Assembly (NCBI GenBank): GCA_023623175.1
Contig: JAMNXU010000019.1
Span: 49,561 to 113,560, forward strand
Reading direction: 5' to 3'
DNA from: Bacillota bacterium
Lineage (GTDB): Bacteria > Bacillota > Clostridia > Acetivibrionales > JAMNXU01
DNA length: 64,000 nucleotides
The position numbers were made by a program, and so were the translations under genes. Of this stretch, positions 63,893 through 64,000 are shown piece after piece (position 1 is the first letter of the stretch; each line of letters starts with the position of its first letter). The notes under the pieces are model-generated. The model saw only the letters and a program-made list of their open reading frames with translations, did not search any database and had not been told where the DNA came from.

Positions 63893-64000
63893 TGTAAAAT
63901 AATTGTAGGACATTTTCAGGATAAAAAATAACAAGAGATCCTCACTTTTTGATACGATGTAATCACCATAAAAAACCATTGAAAAGGAGGATCTCTTGTG
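63893..64000 (+). mobile_element. Possible left end of an insertion sequence with the start of its transposase gene
   Basis: The last bases hold AAGGAGG (63984-63990) followed by TTG (63996) and GTG (63998), so a gene probably starts at the window edge. ACAAGAGATCCTC (63931-63943) is a perfect 13-bp reverse complement of 63987-63999, which includes the ribosome binding site and start, so read-through RNA would mask them. This arrangement, and TGTAAAATAATTGTAGGAC at 63893, recall insertion sequence ends, but no protein sequence is visible. The remaining 63802-63892 has no feature I can support. Confidence 0.35.

Overview
The window looks like a chromosomal segment of a spore-forming, low-to-moderate-GC Gram-positive of the class Clostridia. 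The evidence is strong AGGAGG-type ribosome binding sites with many GTG and TTG starts, an alanine T-box leader, a gerM-rph-rdgB cluster, a YaaQ/DarA-like start at the left edge, and stalk-domain and Pro-rich surface proteins. I see no rRNA, CRISPR array, plasmid or phage module. One tRNA (Glu, CTC) is present. The species assignment is inference only.

Layout. 1-13.6 kb holds the start of a probable c-di-AMP receptor gene on the minus strand, a MocA-type oxidoreductase, a thymidylate-synthase-family protein, cca, several membrane proteins and transporters (YwaF-like, DUF554, MFS, EamA, MATE), a degenerate PP2C-like/LysM membrane protein, an HD-domain protein and a DUF1593 protein. 13.6-22.4 kb is a scarred region: tandem AT-rich repeats, a half-size TSUP transporter pair, a response regulator joined by deletion to the tail of an ABC ATPase, inverted arrays of a GGGACA...TGTCCC palindromic repeat, an ABC-2 exporter, DUF1015, PRC-barrel, a YtxH-like protein and an AI-2E family permease. 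22.8-34.3 kb is a three-gene block of exported proteins ending in a 2581-residue protein. In that protein an RCC1-type propeller region is inserted inside a domain whose uninterrupted second copy follows directly.

34.35-45.7 kb holds a T-box-controlled alaS (with a palindromic repeat array between riboswitch and gene), HIT, rpsU, yqeY, a probable unidentified non-coding RNA, a nitroreductase, glycerate kinase, a cyclase-family protein, gpmI and small proteins of unknown function. 45.7-48.8 kb is argG-argH on the minus strand with a candidate ArgR-controlled promoter and a strongly self-complementary 211-bp element between the two genes. 48.8-56.2 kb is ruvC-ruvA-ruvB, a secreted amidase and gerM-rph-rdgB. 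56.5-60.9 kb is a compact TCA module: aconitase, a GntR/FCD regulator and citrate synthase, with a perfect GntR-like palindrome on the aconitase -10 box. 61-64 kb has tRNA-Glu, an RsmF-type methyltransferase, an RsuA-family pseudouridine synthase, a glutaredoxin-like protein behind a CsoR-family-like operator, and what may be the left end of an insertion sequence.

The parts most worth study are the nested-domain surface protein, the argG-argH palindromic element, the 39.0-39.4 kb RNA, the GntR/aconitase/citrate synthase unit, and the regulator/ABC deletion scar.
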